A stretch of DNA of 64,000 nt. It comes from Sediminitomix flava (lineage in GTDB: Bacteria; Bacteroidota; Bacteroidia; Cytophagales; Flammeovirgaceae). The position numbers and the translations under genes were made by a program. Position 1 is the first letter of the stretch; each line of letters starts with the position of its first letter. The stretch covers positions 285,625 to 349,624 of the forward strand of contig NZ_QGDO01000006.1 of NCBI RefSeq assembly GCF_003149185.1, given 5' to 3'. The notes beneath the pieces are model-generated. The model worked only from the letters and a program-made list of their open reading frames with translations. It did no database searches and was not told the origin of the DNA. Positions 1 through 8,421 of this stretch are shown piece by piece.

Positions 1-29
1 ATTCACACGAATAGAAATAATAGATAGCA

Positions 30-584
30 ATGTCAAGAATTGGTAAAAAGCCTGTAGCCGTACCTGCTGGTGTAGAAGTGAAAATTTCTGCAGAGCATGT
101 GCTTGAAGTGAAAGGCCCAAAAGGAACGCTAACTCAGCAAATCGATAAAGATATCGAAGTAGAAATTGCTGAAGGTGAAGTAGTCTTGAAAAGACCTACA
201 GAGCAAAAGCGCCATAAAGCAATGCACGGTCTTTACCGCGCGTTGATCCAAAATATGGTTGTTGGTGTTAGCGAAGGTTACAAAAAAGAATTAGAATTAG
301 TCGGTGTTGGTTTCAAAGCGGCTAATCAAGGAAATATCCTAGACCTAGACTTAGGTTACTCTCATAAGATTATCTTTGAGGTACCTTCAGAAGTTAAGGT
401 AGCAACTGAGACTGCAAAAGGTAAAGCACCTCGCGTAATCTTGGAAAGTGCTGATAAGCAACTTATCGGACAAGTGGCTGCCAAGCTTAAGTCTCTTCGT
501 AAAGTTGAGCCTTATAAAGGTAAGGGTGTTATGTTTGTTGGTGAGTATATTAGAAGAAAAGCTGGTAAAGCAGCTGGTAAATAA
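30..584 (+). CDS. rplF: 50S ribosomal protein L6
   Basis: Large-subunit protein that binds 23S rRNA near the sarcin-ricin loop and the factor-binding site. The 184 residues match the usual L6 length. The start MSRIGKKPV and the C-terminal signature region (VEPYKGKGV, then YIRRKAGK) are typical. It opens the visible part of the spc operon and lies 8 bases ahead of rplR. The preceding gene (normally rpsH) is outside the window. Identification is secure. Confidence 0.98.
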   Translation: MSRIGKKPVAVPAGVEVKISAEHVLEVKGPKGTLTQQIDKDIEVEIAEGEVVLKRPTEQKRHKAMHGLYRALIQNMVVGVSEGYKKELELVGVGFKAANQGNILDLDLGYSHKIIFEVPSEVKVATETAKGKAPRVILESADKQLIGQVAAKLKSLRKVEPYKGKGVMFVGEYIRRKAGKAAGK

Positions 585-592
585 TAAATACC

Positions 593-943
593 ATGGCTAA
601 TAAAGTTAATAAAAGACTGAAAATAAAAAGAAGAATCAGAGGAAGACTCTCTGGTACTGCTGAGAGACCAAGACTCTCTGTTTTCAAAAGTAATACAGCC
701 ATCACTGCTCAGCTAATCGATGATGAAAAAGGTCACACTATGTTGACTGTTTCTTCTAGAGAAATCAATGCGGAGGCTAAATCAGCAAACATTGCATTGG
801 CTACTGAAGTAGGTAAGAAAGTTGCTGAGAAAGCTACAGCTGCAGGTGTTTCAGCTGTTGTTTTTGACCGTAACGGCTACTTGTACCACGGTAAAGTAAA
901 AGCCTTGGCTGACGGAGCAAGAGAAGCTGGTTTGAAATTCTAA
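593..943 (+). CDS. rplR: 50S ribosomal protein L18
   Basis: L18 binds 5S rRNA and helps attach it to the large subunit. The 116-residue protein has the basic N-terminus followed by [10 protein letters not shown] and the C-terminal [19 protein letters not shown] motif of the family. It sits between rplF and rpsE, as in nearly all bacterial spc operons, with short gaps that indicate cotranscription. Confidence 0.98.
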   Translation: MANKVNKRLKIKRRIRGRLSGTAERPRLSVFKSNTAITAQLIDDEKGHTMLTVSSREINAEAKSANIALATEVGKKVAEKATAAGVSAVVFDRNGYLYHGKVKALADGAREAGLKF

Positions 944-957
944 AAAAATTACAAGTA

Positions 958-1476
958 ATGAAGAACAACATCATTCAACGTGTAAAATCAACCGACCTCG
1001 AGCTTACGGAAAATGTAGTTGCTATCAAAAGAGTAGCTAAAGTAGTAAAAGGTGGTAGAAGATTCTCTTTCTCTGCGATCGTTGTGGTTGGTAATGGTGA
1101 TGGTATTGTAGGTCACGGTTTGGGTAAAGCAAACGAGGTGACTGACGCTATCGCGAAAGGAATCGATGAGGCGAAGAAAAACCTAATCAAAGTTCCTGTA
1201 TTCAAAGGTACTCTACCTCATGCCCAAAAGGGTAAATTTGGTGGTGGACGTGTATTGATCAAGCCAGCATCTCAAGGTACAGGAGTTATCGCCGGTGGTG
1301 CGATGCGTGCTGTATTGGAAGCTGCAGGTATTCACGACGTATTAGCAAAGTCTCAAGGGTCATCTAACCCTCACAATGTGGTTAAAGCAACTATCGATGC
1401 ACTGACTCTTTTAAGAGATCCTAAGATGGTAGCTGCACAAAGAGGAGTATCTTTGAGTAAAGTTTTTAACGGTTAA
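958..1476 (+). CDS. rpsE: 30S ribosomal protein S5
   Basis: S5 lies at the back of the small subunit near the mRNA entry site and contributes to decoding fidelity. The 172 residues contain the N-terminal double-stranded RNA-binding-like domain (about 17-85, with [12 protein letters not shown] and [12 protein letters not shown]) and the C-terminal S5 fold ([19 protein letters not shown]). Gene order L18-S5-L30 is canonical. Confidence 0.98.
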   Translation: MKNNIIQRVKSTDLELTENVVAIKRVAKVVKGGRRFSFSAIVVVGNGDGIVGHGLGKANEVTDAIAKGIDEAKKNLIKVPVFKGTLPHAQKGKFGGGRVLIKPASQGTGVIAGGAMRAVLEAAGIHDVLAKSQGSSNPHNVVKATIDALTLLRDPKMVAAQRGVSLSKVFNG

Positions 1477-1490
1477 TCAAGCAGTTTCAA

Positions 1491-1670
1491 ATGGCAAAGA
1501 TCAAAATCACTCAAATCAAGAGTACAATTAAAAGACCTGAAAATCAGAAGCGTACTCTTGTTGCACTTGGCCTTGGCCGTATCGGAAAGAGCGTAGAAAA
1601 AGAAACTACGCCTCAGATCAATGGCATGGTAGCGAAGGTGCAACACTTGGTTAAAGTTGAAGAGTTATAA
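1491..1670 (+). CDS. rpmD: 50S ribosomal protein L30
   Basis: A 59-residue reading frame between rpsE and rplO translates to MAKIKITQIKSTI followed by the L30 core TLVALGLGRIGKSVEKE and a C-terminus ending VKVEEL. Length, motif and position are all those of L30, a small 23S rRNA-binding protein. It starts 14 bases after the rpsE stop. The end of the gene overlaps the -33 element of a predicted internal promoter that drives rplO. Confidence 0.97.
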   Translation: MAKIKITQIKSTIKRPENQKRTLVALGLGRIGKSVEKETTPQINGMVAKVQHLVKVEEL

Positions 1671-1687
1671 TATCTTTTGTACTTTTG
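1657..1687 (+). promoter_or_regulatory. Predicted internal promoter before rplO
   Basis: TTG at 1657-1659, a 20-base spacer and TACTTTTG at 1680-1687 match the Bacteroidota sigma-A pattern (TTG, 19-21 bases, TANNTTTG). Transcription would begin near 1694, leaving a leader of about 50 bases before the rplO ATG. It would let rplO, secY and the downstream genes be expressed apart from the upstream ribosomal genes. Confidence 0.55.
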
Positions 1688-1742
1688 CACATCCGCAATA
1701 GTACGATGTAGATGTTTGCATACTATAATCAGCATCTTAATT

Positions 1743-2189
1743 ATGAAATTACATACATTACGTCCAGCAGCGGGAGCTGTAAGAAACAATAAAAGGGTTG
1801 GTCGTGGACAAGGGTCCGGAAAAGGTGGTACGGCTGCTAAAGGACATAAAGGAGCTCAATCAAGATCAGGTTACTCACGTAAACTAGGTTTTGAAGGTGG
1901 TCAAATGCCTCTTTACAGACGTGTACCTAAATTTGGATTTAAAAACCCAAATAGAGTAGCTTACACTCCTGTGAACTTAGACACGCTACAGAAGATTGCG
2001 GAATCTAAAGGGATTACTTCTTTTGGTCCTGCTGAATTCGTTCAATTAGGATTTGCTTCTAAGAACGAAAAAGTAAAGGTACTTGGAAGAGGTGAGCTCG
2101 CTACAGGAATCGAAGTTTCAGCACACGCTTTCTCTGCTTCAGCTTTAGAATCAATTGAAAAAGCAGGCGGGAAGGCTCAGACACTGTAA
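1743..2189 (+). CDS. rplO: 50S ribosomal protein L15
   Basis: L15 is a late-assembling large-subunit protein. I chose the ATG at 1743 because it gives the conserved L15 N-terminus MKLHTLRPAAGA and a normal 148-residue length. An upstream in-frame start at 1677 would add 22 non-conserved residues and overlap the predicted promoter. The glycine- and lysine-rich stretch (VGRGQGSGKGGTAAKGHKG) and GFEGGQMPLYRRVPK are family hallmarks. secY follows after 5 bases. Confidence 0.97.
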   Translation: MKLHTLRPAAGAVRNNKRVGRGQGSGKGGTAAKGHKGAQSRSGYSRKLGFEGGQMPLYRRVPKFGFKNPNRVAYTPVNLDTLQKIAESKGITSFGPAEFVQLGFASKNEKVKVLGRGELATGIEVSAHAFSASALESIEKAGGKAQTL

Positions 2190-2194
2190 GAGCT

Positions 2195-3523
2195 ATGAAA
2201 TTTTTCACAACACTAAAGAACATCTTTTCAATCAAGGAACTCAGGGATAAGATTATTTATACCCTGGGCTTCTTGGCAATTTTTAGGCTAGGTTCGTTTA
2301 TTGTTTTACCTGGTGTAGACACAGAAAGCTTGACAAGTCAGTCAGGTGGATTTTTGGGATTCTTAGATGTATTCCTAGGTGGGGCATTTAACCGTGCTTC
2401 TATCTTTGCCTTGGGTATCATGCCATACATCTCTGCTTCCATTGTGATCCAGCTGCTTTCTATGGCTATTCCTTATTTTCAGAGATTGCAAAAAGAAGGG
2501 GAGTCTGGAAGAAAGAAAATCAACCAGATTACTCGTGTTTTGACAATCCTAATCACATTTGGTCAGGGTACAGGATATTTGATGTCTACTATCCCGTCTG
2601 AAGCGATTATGGTTGAGCAAAGCTTCTTTATTGCTTCATCTTTGATTATTCTCACTGCAGGTACGGTGTTCTGCATGTGGCTAGGTGAAAAAATTACCGA
2701 CAAAGGAATTGGTAACGGTATCTCTATGCTTATCATGGTAGGTATTATTGCCAGTTTACCAGGTGCAATCGTAGAAGAATTTGCCGCTAAGGGATCTCGC
2801 GGTTTCCTTATCCTATTTATCGAATTACTAGCATTCTTCATCGTAGTGATGGGAGTGGTATTGCTGTCTACAGCAGTACGTAAAGTGCCTATTCAGTATG
2901 CACGTCAGGTAGTAGGAGCTGGTGGTAAGAAAAAGACTTTGAACACAGGTCAACGTTCTTACTTACCATTGAAGGTTAACGCAGCAAACGTGATGCCTAT
3001 CATTTTTGCTCAATCTCTTATGTTCGTTCCACCACTAATTGCAGGGGTGTGGCAAGAAGATTCAGATACTGCTAGAACTATTTACTATGCATTCTCTGAC
3101 TTCACGAGCTGGCAATACAACCTAACGTTTGCCCTACTTATTATCCTTTTCACATTCTTCTACACAGCTATTACGATCAATCCACAGCAAATCTCTGAGG
3201 ACCTTAGACGTAACAACGCATTTATCCCAGGTGTAAAACCAGGTGAGCCAACAGCTGATTTTATTGCAACAGTAGTGGATCGTATTACGATGCCTTCTGC
3301 AATTTATCTAGCTGTTATTGCTATTTTACCTGCGTTTGCAGCTTTGATGGGCGTGTCTCAAGGTTTCGCTAGATTCTTTGGTGGTACATCATTGATCATT
3401 ATGGTTGGAGTAGTGTTGGATACATTACAACAAATTGAATCGTATTTGTTGATGCAACACTATGAAGGTATGATGAAGTCAGGTAATGTCAAAGGTAGAC
3501 AAAACGTGGCTACAATGGCCTAA
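2195..3523 (+). CDS. secY: Protein translocase subunit SecY
   Basis: SecY is the channel-forming inner membrane subunit of the Sec translocon, working with SecE, SecG and SecA. The 442-residue protein has about ten hydrophobic segments. It shows the plug/TM2 region (GIMPYISASIVIQLL), the conserved GEKITDKGIGNGIS loop and the cytoplasmic C-terminal part with DLRRNNAFIPGVKPG. Its place between rplO and map is normal for Bacteroidota. Confidence 0.98.
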   Translation: MKFFTTLKNIFSIKELRDKIIYTLGFLAIFRLGSFIVLPGVDTESLTSQSGGFLGFLDVFLGGAFNRASIFALGIMPYISASIVIQLLSMAIPYFQRLQKEGESGRKKINQITRVLTILITFGQGTGYLMSTIPSEAIMVEQSFFIASSLIILTAGTVFCMWLGEKITDKGIGNGISMLIMVGIIASLPGAIVEEFAAKGSRGFLILFIELLAFFIVVMGVVLLSTAVRKVPIQYARQVVGAGGKKKTLNTGQRSYLPLKVNAANVMPIIFAQSLMFVPPLIAGVWQEDSDTARTIYYAFSDFTSWQYNLTFALLIILFTFFYTAITINPQQISEDLRRNNAFIPGVKPGEPTADFIATVVDRITMPSAIYLAVIAILPAFAALMGVSQGFARFFGGTSLIIMVGVVLDTLQQIESYLLMQHYEGMMKSGNVKGRQNVATMA

Positions 3524-3532
3524 TATTGCCTA

Positions 3533-4306
3533 ATGGTATACTATAAAACAGATAGTGAAATTGAGCTTATGCGACAGAGTGCTGACCTTTTAGGTCGTAC
3601 GCACGGTGAAGTTGCTAAGCATATCAAAGAAGGAGTGAGTCTTAGCCACCTTGATAAAATCGCTGAAGATTTTATCAAGGATCATGGGGCCACTCCTTCT
3701 TTCCTGAATTATAATGGTTTTCCTGCATCCCTTTGTATGTCTCTCAACGATGTAGTTGTACACGGAATTCCGAATGATTACGAGTTGAAAGATGGAGATG
3801 TCATTTCCATCGACTGTGGGGTTTACTTAAATGAATATCATTCTGATAGTGCATTTACTTATCCTGTAGGGAATGTAGCACCGGATGTGATGCAATTACT
3901 AAAAGTTACCAAAGATTCTCTTTATCTTGGTATCGAACAAGTAAAGGCAAACAACCGAATTGGTGATGTAAGTTTTGCAATTCAGGAATACGCTGAAAAA
4001 CATGGATACTCTGTAGTAAGAGAGTTGGTAGGCCATGGATTAGGACGCAGTCTTCATGAAGAACCTGAAGTTCCTAATTATGGTAAACGAGGGCGAGGAA
4101 TTAAATTCAAAAATGGTTTAGTAATCGCCATCGAGCCAATGATCAATATGGGGACACGTAATGTTGTTCAGGATAATGACGGTTGGACAATCCGTACTCG
4201 TGATTCGAAACCATCAGCTCATTATGAGCACACGGTGGCTTTCCATAATGACAAGGCAGAAGTCTTAACCACATTTAAGTATATAGAAGAAGTATTTAAA
4301 TTCTGA
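3533..4306 (+). CDS. map: Methionine aminopeptidase, type I
   Basis: Removes the initiator methionine from nascent proteins in the cytoplasm. The 257-residue protein aligns with type Ia enzymes. The five metal ligands are visible at Asp94, Asp105, His168, Glu201 and Glu232, and the substrate-side histidines at His77 and His175, with spacing as in the E. coli enzyme. Map lies in the secY-infA interval as in many bacteria, with a 9-base gap after secY and a 1-base gap before infA. Confidence 0.97.
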   Translation: MVYYKTDSEIELMRQSADLLGRTHGEVAKHIKEGVSLSHLDKIAEDFIKDHGATPSFLNYNGFPASLCMSLNDVVVHGIPNDYELKDGDVISIDCGVYLNEYHSDSAFTYPVGNVAPDVMQLLKVTKDSLYLGIEQVKANNRIGDVSFAIQEYAEKHGYSVVRELVGHGLGRSLHEEPEVPNYGKRGRGIKFKNGLVIAIEPMINMGTRNVVQDNDGWTIRTRDSKPSAHYEHTVAFHNDKAEVLTTFKYIEEVFKF

Positions 4307-4307
4307 T

Positions 4308-4526
4308 ATGCCAAAACAGTCGAATATTGTTCAGGACGGAACAATTGTAGAAGCACTTTCAAATGCTATGTTCCGTGTCGAGTTGCAGAATGGGCACCAA
4401 GTCATTGCCCATATTTCTGGTAAGATGCGTATGCACTACATTCGTATTCTTCCTGGAGATAAAGTAAAATTGGAGATGTCTCCTTATGACTTGACTAAAG
4501 GAAGAATTGTATACAGATACAAATAA
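4308..4526 (+). CDS. infA: Translation initiation factor IF-1
   Basis: IF-1 binds the ribosomal A site and supports IF-2 and IF-3 during initiation. The 72-residue S1-like OB-fold protein has the classic motifs [26 protein letters not shown] and [18 protein letters not shown]. It is followed by a 142-base gap before rpmJ. That gap holds short inverted repeats (4530-4546) but no convincing promoter. Confidence 0.98.
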   Translation: MPKQSNIVQDGTIVEALSNAMFRVELQNGHQVIAHISGKMRMHYIRILPGDKVKLEMSPYDLTKGRIVYRYK

Positions 4527-4668
4527 GACTGAATGCTTAACATTCATTAAAGCTGTATCGGGAACAATTTAGCTCTATTTTGTTTTCTTTTGCGGGAACT
4601 TTATAGAACTATTCCTATGGTGATCAGGAATTTAAGGTTCGTATTCAGTATTTTCAACGTATATACAA

Positions 4669-4785
4669 ATGAAAGTTAAAGCTTCAATTAAGAAGAGAAG
4701 TTCTGATGATAAGATCATCAGACGTAAAGGTAAGCTTTACGTGATTAACAAAAAGAATCCTCGTCATAAGCAAAGACAAGGATAA
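4669..4785 (+). CDS. rpmJ: 50S ribosomal protein L36, zinc-free form
   Basis: A 38-residue frame reading [20 protein letters not shown] and ending NPRHKQRQG is L36, the smallest large-subunit protein. Zinc-binding L36 carries cysteines in RCxxC and VIC positions. Here those positions read RSSDD and VIN, so no Cys4/Cys3His zinc ribbon can form. Such C-minus forms are known in several phyla and usually avoid zinc dependence. Position between infA and rpsM is canonical. Confidence 0.96.
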   Translation: MKVKASIKKRSSDDKIIRRKGKLYVINKKNPRHKQRQG

Positions 4786-4849
4786 TTAATCACTTTAGCC
4801 GAACAGAAGAAAATTAGTAATAAAGTTCAAATTATCTAGTTAAGACAAA

Positions 4850-5218
4850 ATGGCACGTATTTCAGGTGTTGATATTCCAGATAATAAGAGAGGAATCATT
4901 TCTCTTACTTATATCTTCGGAATTGGAAGACCATCTGCTGCAGTGATCTTGGAGAAAGCAGGAGTAGATGCAGATAAGCAGGTGAAAGATTGGACTGATG
5001 AAGAGGCTCAAAGCATCAGGGAAATCATCACAAACGATTTCAAAACTGAAGGTGAGTTGAAATCAGAGATCCAATTGAACATCAAGCGTTTGATGGACAT
5101 TGGTTGTTACAGAGGTTTGCGTCACAGAAAAGGATTACCTTTGAGAGGACAAAGAACTAAAAACAACTCTCGTACTCGTAAAGGTAAGAGAAAAACTGTA
5201 GCAGGTAAGAAGAAGTAA
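4850..5218 (+). CDS. rpsM: 30S ribosomal protein S13
   Basis: S13 sits in the head of the small subunit, contacts the P-site tRNA and bridges to the large subunit. The 122 residues show [10 protein letters not shown], the helix-two-turn-helix region ([12 protein letters not shown]) and the basic tail containing [18 protein letters not shown]. It begins the alpha operon set rpsM-rpsK-rpsD-rpoA-rplQ. Confidence 0.98.
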   Translation: MARISGVDIPDNKRGIISLTYIFGIGRPSAAVILEKAGVDADKQVKDWTDEEAQSIREIITNDFKTEGELKSEIQLNIKRLMDIGCYRGLRHRKGLPLRGQRTKNNSRTRKGKRKTVAGKKK

Positions 5219-5229
5219 TCATTAGTTGT

Positions 5230-5257
5230 TTGCGAAATAGCCTAAACTAATTCGCAA
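5230..5257 (+). other. Intercistronic hairpin before rpsK
   Basis: TTGCGAA at 5230-5236 and TTCGCAA at 5251-5257 form a perfect 7-base inverted repeat with a 14-base loop in the rpsM-rpsK gap. No T-run follows, so it is unlikely to be a terminator. It may affect mRNA stability or translation of S11. Confidence 0.4.
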
Positions 5258-5288
5258 GCAGATATTGACTCAAAAAAATTATTTGAGA

Positions 5289-5681
5289 ATGGCTCAAAAA
5301 AGAAAAGAAAAAGCGAAAAAGAGAGTTGTTCGCGTTGATCAAGTAGGTGAAGTACACATCAAAGCTTCTTTCAACAACATCATCATCTCTATTACTAACA
5401 AGGACGGACAAGTTATCTCTTGGTCGACTGCTGGTAAAATGGGCTTCAGAGGTTCTAAAAAGAACACTCCTTACGCAGCTCAGCAAGCAGCTTCTGATTG
5501 TGCAAAAGTTGCACATGAGTTAGGTATGAGAAAAGCAGAGGTTTTCGTAAAAGGACCTGGTTCTGGTAGAGAATCTGCTATCCGTACAATCCAAAACTCA
5601 GGAATCGAAGTTACAGCGATCAGAGACGTGACGCCACTTCCACACAATGGATGTCGTCCTCCAAAAAGAAGAAGAGTCTGA
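5289..5681 (+). CDS. rpsK: 30S ribosomal protein S11
   Basis: S11 forms part of the platform of the small subunit near the E site. I chose the ATG at 5289 ([12 protein letters not shown]), giving 130 residues, instead of the in-frame upstream start at 5265, because the extra eight residues lie in the hairpin-bearing gap and are not typical. Core motifs include [25 protein letters not shown] and the C-terminal [16 protein letters not shown]. Confidence 0.97.
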   Translation: MAQKRKEKAKKRVVRVDQVGEVHIKASFNNIIISITNKDGQVISWSTAGKMGFRGSKKNTPYAAQQAASDCAKVAHELGMRKAEVFVKGPGSGRESAIRTIQNSGIEVTAIRDVTPLPHNGCRPPKRRRV

Positions 5682-5712
5682 TATGACTTTTCATGGGATG
5701 TTGTTGATATAG

Positions 5713-5736
5713 TTGGCCACTATAAAAAAAGGCCAA
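5713..5736 (+). other. Intercistronic hairpin before rpsD
   Basis: TTGGCC (5713-5718) and GGCCAA (5731-5736) flank a 12-base A-rich loop about 50 bases upstream of rpsD. S4 is the classic autoregulator of alpha operons, so a structured element here is a candidate control site. The pairing is short and no T-run follows. Confidence 0.35.
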
Positions 5737-5787
5737 GATCATTAACACACTCTTTATTTTTATTCAACGAATTTAATTCAATAAGAA

Positions 5788-6393
5788 ATGGCTAGATATA
5801 CAGGCCCTACTTCGAAAATTGCTAGAAAGTTTAATGATCCAATTTTCGGAGCGTGCAAAGAGCTTAAGAAAAAAGCTTATCCTCCAGGACAACACGGAAA
5901 CAAGAGAAGAAGAAAGCAGTCTGAGTATGCAATCCAACTTGCAGAAAAGCAAAAAGCTAAATATACTTACGGTGTGCTAGAGAAGCAATTCCGTAACTTG
6001 TTCAAAGCTGCTGCTGCTAAACCAGGTATTACTGGTGAAAACTTGTTGAAGTTCTTGGAAGCAAGATTGGACAACACAGTTTACAGATTGGGTATCGCTC
6101 CTACTCGTAGAGCGGCTCGTCAATTGGTGTCTCACAAGCACATCACTGTAAACGGAGAGATTGTAAATATCCCTTCATATACGTTGAAACCAGGTGATAT
6201 CGTTGGTGTGAAAGCTAAATCTCAAGCAATGGGTAAAATCCAAGAGGCGCTTTCTGGACGTCAACGTGCTTCATTCAGCTGGTTAGAATGGGATACTGAG
6301 CGTATGGTTGGTAAGTACATCACTCAACCTGAAAGAGAGGAGATTCCTGAGCAAATCAAGGAACAGCTGATTGTCGAACTTTATTCGAAATAA
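5788..6393 (+). CDS. rpsD: 30S ribosomal protein S4
   Basis: S4 is a primary 16S rRNA-binding assembly protein and, in other bacteria, a translational repressor of the alpha operon. The 201-residue protein has the basic N-terminal domain ([22 protein letters not shown]) and the S4 RNA-binding domain (about 95-160: [38 protein letters not shown]). It lies 106 bases after rpsK. Confidence 0.98.
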   Translation: MARYTGPTSKIARKFNDPIFGACKELKKKAYPPGQHGNKRRRKQSEYAIQLAEKQKAKYTYGVLEKQFRNLFKAAAAKPGITGENLLKFLEARLDNTVYRLGIAPTRRAARQLVSHKHITVNGEIVNIPSYTLKPGDIVGVKAKSQAMGKIQEALSGRQRASFSWLEWDTERMVGKYITQPEREEIPEQIKEQLIVELYSK

Positions 6394-6405
6394 TTTTCTT
6401 CTTAT

Positions 6406-6453
6406 CAGAAAACAGTTTTGTGGATATTTTACTATCTTCAAGACTGTTTTCTG
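6406..6453 (+). other. Inverted repeat between rpsD and rpoA
   Basis: CAGAAAACAGT at 6406-6416 and ACTGTTTTCTG at 6443-6453 are perfect 11-base complements separated by 26 bases. They occupy most of the 94-base gap before rpoA. No T-run follows the second arm. It could be an mRNA processing or stability element that separates rpoA expression from the ribosomal genes. Confidence 0.5.
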
Positions 6454-6487
6454 CATTTCATAAAAATCAATATCAAAAGCAGCATAT

Positions 6488-7483
6488 ATGTCCATATTAG
6501 CTTTTCAAATGCCTGACCGAGTGGTGATGGAAAAAGCCGATGATTTTCATGGGCTTTTCGAGTTTAAACCGCTTGAGAGGGGATATGGGGTCACCATTGG
6601 TAATGCTCTTCGTAGAATTCTTTTATCTTCTCTTGAAGGCTATGCCGTTGTCGGTGTGAAATTCCCTAGTGTATTACACGAATTTTCAGCAATCGACGGC
6701 GTCGTAGAAGATGTTACTGACATCATCTTGAACTTGAAGCAAGTTAGATTCAAGAAAGTAACTGAAACAGAAGAGCAAGTTTACAAAATCAATGTAAATA
6801 TTAGCGGTAAAGAGCAGTTCACTGCTGGTGATATTGCTGAGTTTACTGAGGATTTTGAAATCTTGAACCCTGATTTCGTCATTGCACATTTAGATTCATC
6901 TTCTAACCTTCAAGTAGAACTTACTTTGAACAAGGGGAGAGGTTATGTTCCTGCAGAGGAGCACAATCTAGGTGACGAAATGGTGGGATTCATTCCGATA
7001 GACTCAATCTTTACCCCTATTAAGACGGTTAAATACCACGTCGAAAATACAAGGGTTGAGCAACGTACTGACTACGAAAAACTCATCATTGAGATCGAAT
7101 CGGATGGTTCTATTCACCCAGAAGAAGCATTAAAAGGTGCTGCACATATTTTGATCCAGCATTTCATGCTATTCTCTGATCAAACAATGACGTTGGAGCT
7201 TCCGAACAAGAAAGAAGATGAGCCTATCGATGAAGAATTCTTGCATATGAGAAAACTTCTGAAGACGCCTCTTTCTGAGCTTGATCTTTCGGTACGTGCA
7301 TACAACTGTTTGAAAGCAGCAGATGTGAAGACTCTTGGTGATCTTGCCTCTCTTGAAATTTCTGACATGATGAAATTTAGAAACTTTGGTAAGAAATCGT
7401 TGACTGAGTTGGAGCAATTGATTGCTGACAAAGGTTTGACATTCGGCATGGATGTTACAAAATATAAACTAGACGAGGATTAA
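6488..7483 (+). CDS. rpoA: DNA-directed RNA polymerase subunit alpha
   Basis: The alpha subunit dimerises to start RNA polymerase assembly, and its C-terminal domain contacts upstream DNA and activators. The 331 residues contain the N-terminal assembly domain (about 1-230, with [26 protein letters not shown]), an acidic linker and the helix-hairpin-helix C-terminal domain (about 255-320, with [23 protein letters not shown]). Position in the alpha operon is canonical. Confidence 0.98.
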   Translation: MSILAFQMPDRVVMEKADDFHGLFEFKPLERGYGVTIGNALRRILLSSLEGYAVVGVKFPSVLHEFSAIDGVVEDVTDIILNLKQVRFKKVTETEEQVYKINVNISGKEQFTAGDIAEFTEDFEILNPDFVIAHLDSSSNLQVELTLNKGRGYVPAEEHNLGDEMVGFIPIDSIFTPIKTVKYHVENTRVEQRTDYEKLIIEIESDGSIHPEEALKGAAHILIQHFMLFSDQTMTLELPNKKEDEPIDEEFLHMRKLLKTPLSELDLSVRAYNCLKAADVKTLGDLASLEISDMMKFRNFGKKSLTELEQLIADKGLTFGMDVTKYKLDED

Positions 7484-7512
7484 TCTTCAATTCTCGTACT
7501 AGTCTAAAACAA

Positions 7513-7647
7513 GCTGTCGGGCAACGATCTGGCAGCACAAATTCATGAAAGATCCACTTTCATGCAAAGTGCTAGTACCTCATACGGCTAGTACTTCCCA
7601 AAAAAGTAAAGTTTTAACAGAAGAGCCAGTACCTGATACGGCTGGTT
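7513..7647 (+). promoter_or_regulatory. Structured rplQ leader with twin hairpins
   Basis: Four hairpins can be drawn in the 183-base rpoA-rplQ gap. A: 7513-7518 with 7531-7536. B: CATGAAAG (7544-7551) with CTTTCATG (7557-7564), perfect with a 5-base loop. C: 7568-7575 with 7588-7595. D: 7624-7629 with 7642-7647. C and D have 12-base loops that are the same except for one base, TACCTCATACGG and TACCTGATACGG. Their stems differ in sequence but keep pairing through G-T wobbles, which points to a selected RNA structure. A role in control of L17 or mRNA processing is inferred. Confidence 0.5.
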
Positions 7648-7666
7648 TCTTGCATTTTAGATTGAA

Positions 7667-8152
7667 ATGAGACACGGTAAAAAATTCAACCACCTAAGCA
7701 GAAAGTCTGCACACAGAAAAGCAATGTTGTCAAACATGGCTATTTCTTTGATCGAGCACAAAAGAATTAACACTACTCTTGCGAAAGCAAAAGAGTTGAG
7801 AAAATTCATTGAGCCATTGATGACTCGTTCTAAAGAAGACAATGGTCACAACAGACAAGTTGTATTCTCTTACTTGCAGAACAAAGGTGCAGTAACTGAG
7901 TTGTTCAACAACATCGCAGATAAAATTGCTGACCGTCCAGGTGGATATACTCGTATTATCAAGTTGGGTAACCGTCTTGGTGACAACGCTGAAATGGCGA
8001 TGATCGAGTTGGTTGATTTCAACGAAATTTATAACCCTAAAGCTGAGAAGCCTGCTAAGAAGACAAGAAGAAGAAGAAAGAAATCTTCTGATGCTTCTGA
8101 AGCTCCTGCAGCAGAAGGAAATACTGAAAATACTGAAGAGTCAGCTGAGTAA
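7667..8152 (+). CDS. rplQ: 50S ribosomal protein L17
   Basis: L17 lies near the exit tunnel of the large subunit. The conserved core ([21 protein letters not shown], then [16 protein letters not shown] and [20 protein letters not shown]) covers about residues 1-120. The remaining 40 residues are a lysine/arginine-rich then Ala/Glu/Ser-rich tail ([11 protein letters not shown], then acidic), a low-complexity extension common in Bacteroidota L17. A terminator follows. Confidence 0.98.
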   Translation: MRHGKKFNHLSRKSAHRKAMLSNMAISLIEHKRINTTLAKAKELRKFIEPLMTRSKEDNGHNRQVVFSYLQNKGAVTELFNNIADKIADRPGGYTRIIKLGNRLGDNAEMAMIELVDFNEIYNPKAEKPAKKTRRRRKKSSDASEAPAAEGNTENTEESAE

Positions 8153-8177
8153 TCATTACCTAGTTGATATCTATAAG

Positions 8178-8210
8178 AAGGGATTGGTCTTAGATCATTC
8201 CCTTTTTTTT
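8178..8210 (+). terminator. Rho-independent terminator after rplQ
   Basis: Arms 8178-8189 (starting AAGGGAT) and 8193-8204 (ending TTCCCTT) pair with one mismatch and one G-T pair, and are followed directly by a run of T. It ends the ribosomal protein operon. Confidence 0.8.
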
Positions 8211-8362
8211 ATGCCTTTTTTAGAGCATTTCAAGATAATTTTGTTAGGTAATAGGAATTAGTAGAAAAATAGTTGATTTGTTAATAGAGGGCTTAAAAAA
8301 TGCCTTGATTTGATTATTATTTCTATAATTTTTGATTTTCAGCATAATTTATTGTCAATAAG

Positions 8363-8393
8363 TTAAGAAATTTGATTGATCCTGTTAATTTTG
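8363..8393 (+). promoter_or_regulatory. Predicted promoter of carA
   Basis: TTA at 8363-8365, 20 bases, then TAATTTTG at 8386-8393 (exact TANNTTTG). The -33 element is TTA, not TTG. The start would lie near 8400, about 20 bases before the carA ATG. Confidence 0.45.
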
Positions 8394-8421
8394 CGGGAAT
8401 GCTTAAAAATGGCTTACTGAA

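Noticed and set aside
2563..2841. Minus-strand open frame inside secY
   Set aside because: It is the shadow of a well-conserved gene and its protein has no recognisable features.
4581..4592. Promoter before rpmJ at TTCTTTTG
   Set aside because: The second position is T instead of A and no -33 element has the correct spacing.
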